From: Neocallimastix lanati (nom. inval.)
Lineage: Eukaryota; Neocallimastigomycota; Neocallimastigomycetes; Neocallimastigales; Neocallimastigaceae
Direction of reading: 5' to 3'
DNA length: 44,891 nucleotides
NCBI GenBank assembly: GCA_016946835.1
Contig: JACVTC010000327.1
Span: 1 to 44,891 of the forward strand
The stretch's first letter is position 1. Each line of letters starts with the position of its first letter. The translations under genes and the position numbers were made by a program. This document shows, piece after piece, positions 42,101 through 44,891 of this stretch. The notes below the pieces were generated by a model. The model was not told where the DNA came from. It searched no databases and saw nothing but the letters and a program-made list of their open reading frames with translations.

Positions 42101-43135
42101 CTAATTCTAGAAGCCCACCAAATCGGTCATGAAGGTTATCACAAAACTTATCAACGACTTAGGAAAAGCTATTACTGGAATGGTATGGTAAACGACATTA
42201 AGAGGATTATAGCTAAATGTGAAAAGTGCCAATTGAATAAACCTCAACCATATCCAAAACCAACAGAAGATATTCCAACTGAAGTGGAAGGACCCTTTAC
42301 TCACCTTGGTCTTGATATAATTGGACCTTTAGAGAAAACTTCCAACAACAATCAATATATTATGGTGGTAGTCGATTATTTCACCAAGTGGGTTGAAGCC
42401 GAACCTACAGAAAATGTAACCTCTAAAGAAGTTATAAAATTCCTTATCAATGTTTTTGCACGCCATGGAGTACCTCAAGTGATTACTACGGACAATGGTG
42501 TCCAATTTACTTCCGATATGACCAAGATATTCCTCGATCTCTATGATGTATACGTGAAATTTAGTACCACTTATCACCCTGAAACTAATGGACTCACAGA
42601 GAATAGAAACAAAGAGATAGGAAAATTACTTCGACTTCTAAGTGAAAAGCACAAGGAATGGGATGAAGTACTACCTTCTGCTTTATGGGCCCTTCGTACT
42701 ACCAAGAATTCTGTCACTAATCATTCAAGTTTCGAGCTGGTATATGGAAGAGAAGACCAGCAACCTTTCGATATCGCTGCAAGACCTACTATAGGAATAA
42801 ACAAGTCATCTGATGAGATCTTACTCGAAAAGTTTGTTAACCACTACTTATGGACAACAGAAGCCGCTGCAAATGTGAAAAATGCGAATAAATATTGGGC
42901 CAATAGAAGAGAAAGCAAGAACAGCATGAATCAAGCTAAAAATATTAGGCCTGGAGACTTAGTCTTAGTCCGAAATTTTTCTAGAACCAAACTTGAACCA
43001 TATTTTGTTGGACCCCTTCAAGTATTAAAGAAACAATTCAATACGGTAACTCTTGTGGACCCTAAATCTGGAATCCAAATGAACCGCAATGTCCATTTAA
43101 AGAATATAGTAAAGTTTAACTCAGCTTCTGTATAG
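39131..43135 (+). CDS. pol: Pol of element D: protease, reverse transcriptase, RNase H, integrase
   Basis: The -1 frame is open from the slip site; its first ATG at 39245 gives 1296 codons. It starts with a charged linker holding RSLKDNPRPIATPAL and HPSILTQPLINK. Protease has DSCS at 40061-40072 where DSGS is expected. Reverse transcriptase has FIDD at 41111-41122. RNase H has TDAS, DLEGTAL and TDHKPL. Integrase has a zinc part (GHEGYH to CEKCQLN), GLDIIGPL, TDNGVQF and the Glu in GLTENRN, then a YFVGPLQV segment and no chromodomain. The frame has no break, but with gag cut by G it can no longer be entered by frameshift from a full gag. Confidence 0.93.
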   Translation, partial: FKSLKGRRSTPIVNKIASVKFQSTLEEPQQNHLQEVISMESESENEEEFHTEKVSKSDLEENESYLCAAIKRKKDDKLESSPGKKIHRSLKDNPRPIATPALRKKKENELMENPKQKSTRSQIHPSILTQPLINKEKEKEKELRDKERANTSKRQVKTIEIDKSETNNIIDITSNNTPDNTTEQTLTKLVNDKINNKSSITKTARVPRILQMIANQKPYDVIEDLNNIKCNITLAQLLDVSPKVKTKVIQGLKFEKDQTKISGAVNNVCATTILVNNIDHTYKSKNIEPNEDDIAMVDVEVDGVKGKALMDSCSNLNIVTQQFLDKLPTTYEPIDVSCGRIRLATQNEEYSEDYIVQIPLKINNFEMIAKCRVVDKEDPFYDILINLKTLVDYKLFIHPTLYSLCYMNDNGLIDVIAPINNTYDEEEKLMCVLKAIPDENNNDLKKIEGLPPKEYIHNKKFTDTLNKMFREQIIQLLEDYLVIIATSSEELTPSDLSPHKIRLKTGVKPIKQKYYRVTKYKSDILKEELTKLINKKLIEPSYSEWSSPVVLVPKHNGKWRMCIDYRKVNDVTIKDSYSLPNIDEIFESLDGAKIFTTMDLYSGYHQILMDEESVEVTSFTTKFGNYQFKVMPFGLTGAPATFQREMNKILFPYIGEFVFNFIDDILIYSKTVEEHLDHIKKVLDVFKEHKLKINIEKCSFMQSEVEVLGHKVSDKGLSPLDSKIEAIKKWIAPTDLHELRSFLGAIGYYRTFIDKYAQITAPLCKLLRKGVKYQWKDEQEKSFKMLKEKLMNAPILKFPSFNKEFIIRTDASYDGVGGVLLQKNEETNKEHPIHYTSRTLTKSEKNYGITDLEGTALFYCLTKFKSYIMGNPHKTIIYTDHKPLVGLFNKKEPTNARQTRWCMAANLLGVEICYESGKKNVIADALSRMKNDTDKKVLVTKITKEVDESLLSKVVKEFIEEKFTIIDGVEYFIDGNIYRKLVTDLNEKLKLILEAHQIGHEGYHKTYQRLRKSYYWNGMVNDIKRIIAKCEKCQLNKPQPYPKPTEDIPTEVEGPFTHLGLDIIGPLEKTSNNNQYIMVVVDYFTKWVEAEPTENVTSKEVIKFLINVFARHGVPQVITTDNGVQFTSDMTKIFLDLYDVYVKFSTTYHPETNGLTENRNKEIGKLLRLLSEKHKEWDEVLPSALWALRTTKNSVTNHSSFELVYGREDQQPFDIAARPTIGINKSSDEILLEKFVNHYLWTTEAAANVKNANKYWANRRESKNSMNQAKNIRPGDLVLVRNFSRTKLEPYFVGPLQVLKKQFNTVTLVDPKSGIQMNRNVHLKNIVKFNSASV

Positions 43136-43145
43136 CTTGAGTCTT

Positions 43146-43158
43146 AGTGGGGGCATCT
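43146..43158 (+). promoter_or_regulatory. Polypurine tract of D
   Basis: AGTGGGGGCATCT touches the 3' LTR. The GACTTC hairpin of A, B and E is not present. Confidence 0.75.
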
Positions 43159-44134
43159 TGATAAAGAATGCCCAAATAATGTTCTTTTGGTTATGCATCT
43201 TAAATGATTCATTTAACCCTTAAACAAATTATTTGATTCTTTATTCTTTTGGAACTTTCTATATTCTAATAAATTAATCTATATTCCTAATTAGTACAAA
43301 TTAAATTATACTATTTAAAAAAGTATATTTAAAATTAATTCCTTATCTATGCTACCTTTATTATTCTTATCTATATTTTATTATTATTAAAATCCTTATC
43401 AATATTATATAGTTTATTTTATCAATTTTCTTTATAGTTTATCAAAATCTTATCAATATTTCTTTTATTAATATTAAACTTATCAATATCAATTATTTCT
43501 TTGGAAAATTCCAAATTAAAAAAATTATATTAATGATTACTAATAAAAGATTAAACATAAAAGGAAATAATTATATTATTATTATATGTTTTATTATAAA
43601 TATTATATTATAAATTTGATGAAATGATTATAATTTTTATATTAATAATTTAAATAATATTATTTTTCTAAACTTAGTAAAATTAAACTTTAGGATTAAA
43701 TAAATATTACTAAACCACAGAATTAACTTCTGTAAAATAAAAAAAATTTGTCTTTTAAAATATATAATTAAGTAGATTAGTAATAAATAATTAGTAATAG
43801 ATTAATATATAAGTATTATTTATTATAAGTTAAATAATAATTATATTAATAATAAAAAATTAATATAAAATATTTAATAATTAATTTTTATTATACAAAG
43901 AAATGGCTTTACCATTTCTATTATTTTAAAAAAAAAAAATATATATATAAATAACAGTAAAAAAATTGTATTTTTTATATTGTAAATTAATATTGTAATT
44001 TTTAAATAAAATTTTAATAAAGGATTTATAAAACAAAAATTTATTTTGTTTATTAATTTTCTTGTTTGTTTATTTTTTTTTTGTTGTTTATATTAATACT
44101 TATTTTTATTTTTCCCTCTCTCCGAACCTTAACA
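43159..44134 (+). repeat. 3' LTR of element D (976 bp)
   Basis: It matches 29056-30034 except for length changes in simple runs. ATTT follows at 44135-44138. A short frame at 44062-44247 crosses its end and is not a gene. Confidence 0.95.
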
Positions 44135-44891
44135 ATTTTGGTACGAGACCAAGTGAAAAATTAAAATTAAATACGACTAAATTTACATATGTTAAGATAA
44201 TAACTGAATTTCAATTCAATTTCAATTTCGATAATTCAGTTATTTGAATTTCAATATTAATAAATAATAATAATATAATAATTATTATTAAATTAACTTT
44301 ATTAAAATATTTAGGAATTAGTCTAGGCCAACTAATTACTAAATATTATTAACATATTGAATTTAATATATATTAAATAATGTAAACACGTGATTGTCAT
44401 ATTAAATTAATTTCTACATATTATATTTTAATTATAAAATATAATATTTAGCAATATTTGATTCTTATATTTTATTTATATTAAATATTTATATTATTAT
44501 CTAACTTTATATTATCAATATCAAACTTATATTAATATTATTTACATATTCATATTAATAATTAATATTTTAATAATTAATTATTTTATATAAATACATG
44601 TTTAAATTCTTTTGATTAATCCTTGTAGGATTATTGTAATTTAAATTATAGTAATAATTATATAAAATAATAATGTAATAAAATATTATTAAGATTAAAT
44701 AAAATTTATATTTCAAATAAAAACTTAATTATAAAATTTACTAATAACAATATATTTTAAATAAGAGTAAAATTAAGTTATTAATTAATTACTATAATTT
44801 GGCTCTTGACCTAATCGTTAAGACCAAATTATCTAAACATCTTTAAAAACATAAAAATAGAAAATCAAAATTAATCCATAAAAGGATAAAT
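44135..44891 (+). other. Flank F: leader-like sequence after the B-type LTR, once E and D are removed
   Basis: No protein is supported. It begins ATTT then TGGTACGAGACC, which looks like the spacer and primer site after a 5' LTR. The rest is AT-rich and ends with a strong hairpin at 44794-44832. With E and D removed it directly follows the LTR at 20441-21113. It could be the leader of a further B-type element beyond the window, or ordinary flanking DNA. Confidence 0.5.
44794..44832 (+). other. Strong hairpin in flank F
   Basis: ATAATTTGG (44794-44802) pairs with CCAAATTAT (44824-44832). Inside, TCTTGAC (44804-44810) pairs with GTTAAGA (44817-44823) with one G-T pair, around the 6-nt loop CTAATC. 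One C is bulged. It resembles the leader hairpins of A, C and D in place and size. Confidence 0.65.

Larger units (their letters stand above)
29056..44134 (+). mobile_element. Element D: Ty3/gypsy LTR retrotransposon split by element G
   Basis: LTRs at 29056-30034 and 43159-44134, flanked by ATTT on both sides. Without the 6.8-kb G insertion the element is about 8.3 kb. Gag would be continuous in frame across the insertion site, and pol is open. It is closest to C. Confidence 0.93.

Noticed and set aside
44062-44247. Short frame across the end of D
   Set aside because: It begins in LTR sequence and runs into flank; no similarity to the other genes.

Overview
The window is an AT-rich stretch made almost entirely of LTR retrotransposons of the Ty3/gypsy class. 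I see no host gene, no tRNA or rRNA gene and no CRISPR array. The very low GC, long poly-A and AAT tracts, Asn-rich proteins, TAA-biased stops and a chromodomain element with a Tf1-type self-primer suggest an AT-rich fungus, for example an anaerobic gut fungus (Neocallimastigomycota). That assignment is inference only.

All elements lie on the + strand. I name them A to G. C (1-6560) is the right part of an old copy with decayed gag, a long open pol and a 3' LTR. A (6565-15696) is complete: 616-bp LTRs, gag, pol and a 4-bp target duplication. B (15697-21113) has intact gag and pol and a 3' LTR, but its 5' LTR is not in the window; C and A sit in tandem at the same 4-bp site just before its gag. 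E (21118-29051) is complete apart from one extra T in pol. D (29056-44134) is complete except that G (31908-38688) is inserted in its gag. E and D are again in tandem at one 4-bp site directly after the B-type LTR. From 44139 to the end is a leader-like flank (F), possibly the interior of another element that shares the B LTR.

A, B, C, D and E form one lineage. Each has separate gag and pol frames joined by a -1 frameshift signal of identical geometry: TTTAAAC (TTTAAAT in D), an 8-nt spacer, then a 5-bp stem with an 8-nt loop. Their proteases carry Asp-(Ser/Thr)-Cys in place of Asp-(Ser/Thr)-Gly, they lack a chromodomain, and A, E and D have 4-bp target duplications. Several carry repeated hairpins in the leader, and A, B and E have a hairpin just before the plus-strand primer. 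G is a different lineage: one gag-pol frame, a normal DSG protease, a C-terminal chromodomain, a 5-bp duplication, and a primer site complementary to its own predicted RNA 5' end.

The order of events readable from nesting is: B-type LTR and leader first; C/A and E/D into the two sites next; G into D last. G's two LTRs look identical by eye, those of A and E differ by one base each, and those of D differ by a few length changes in repeats.
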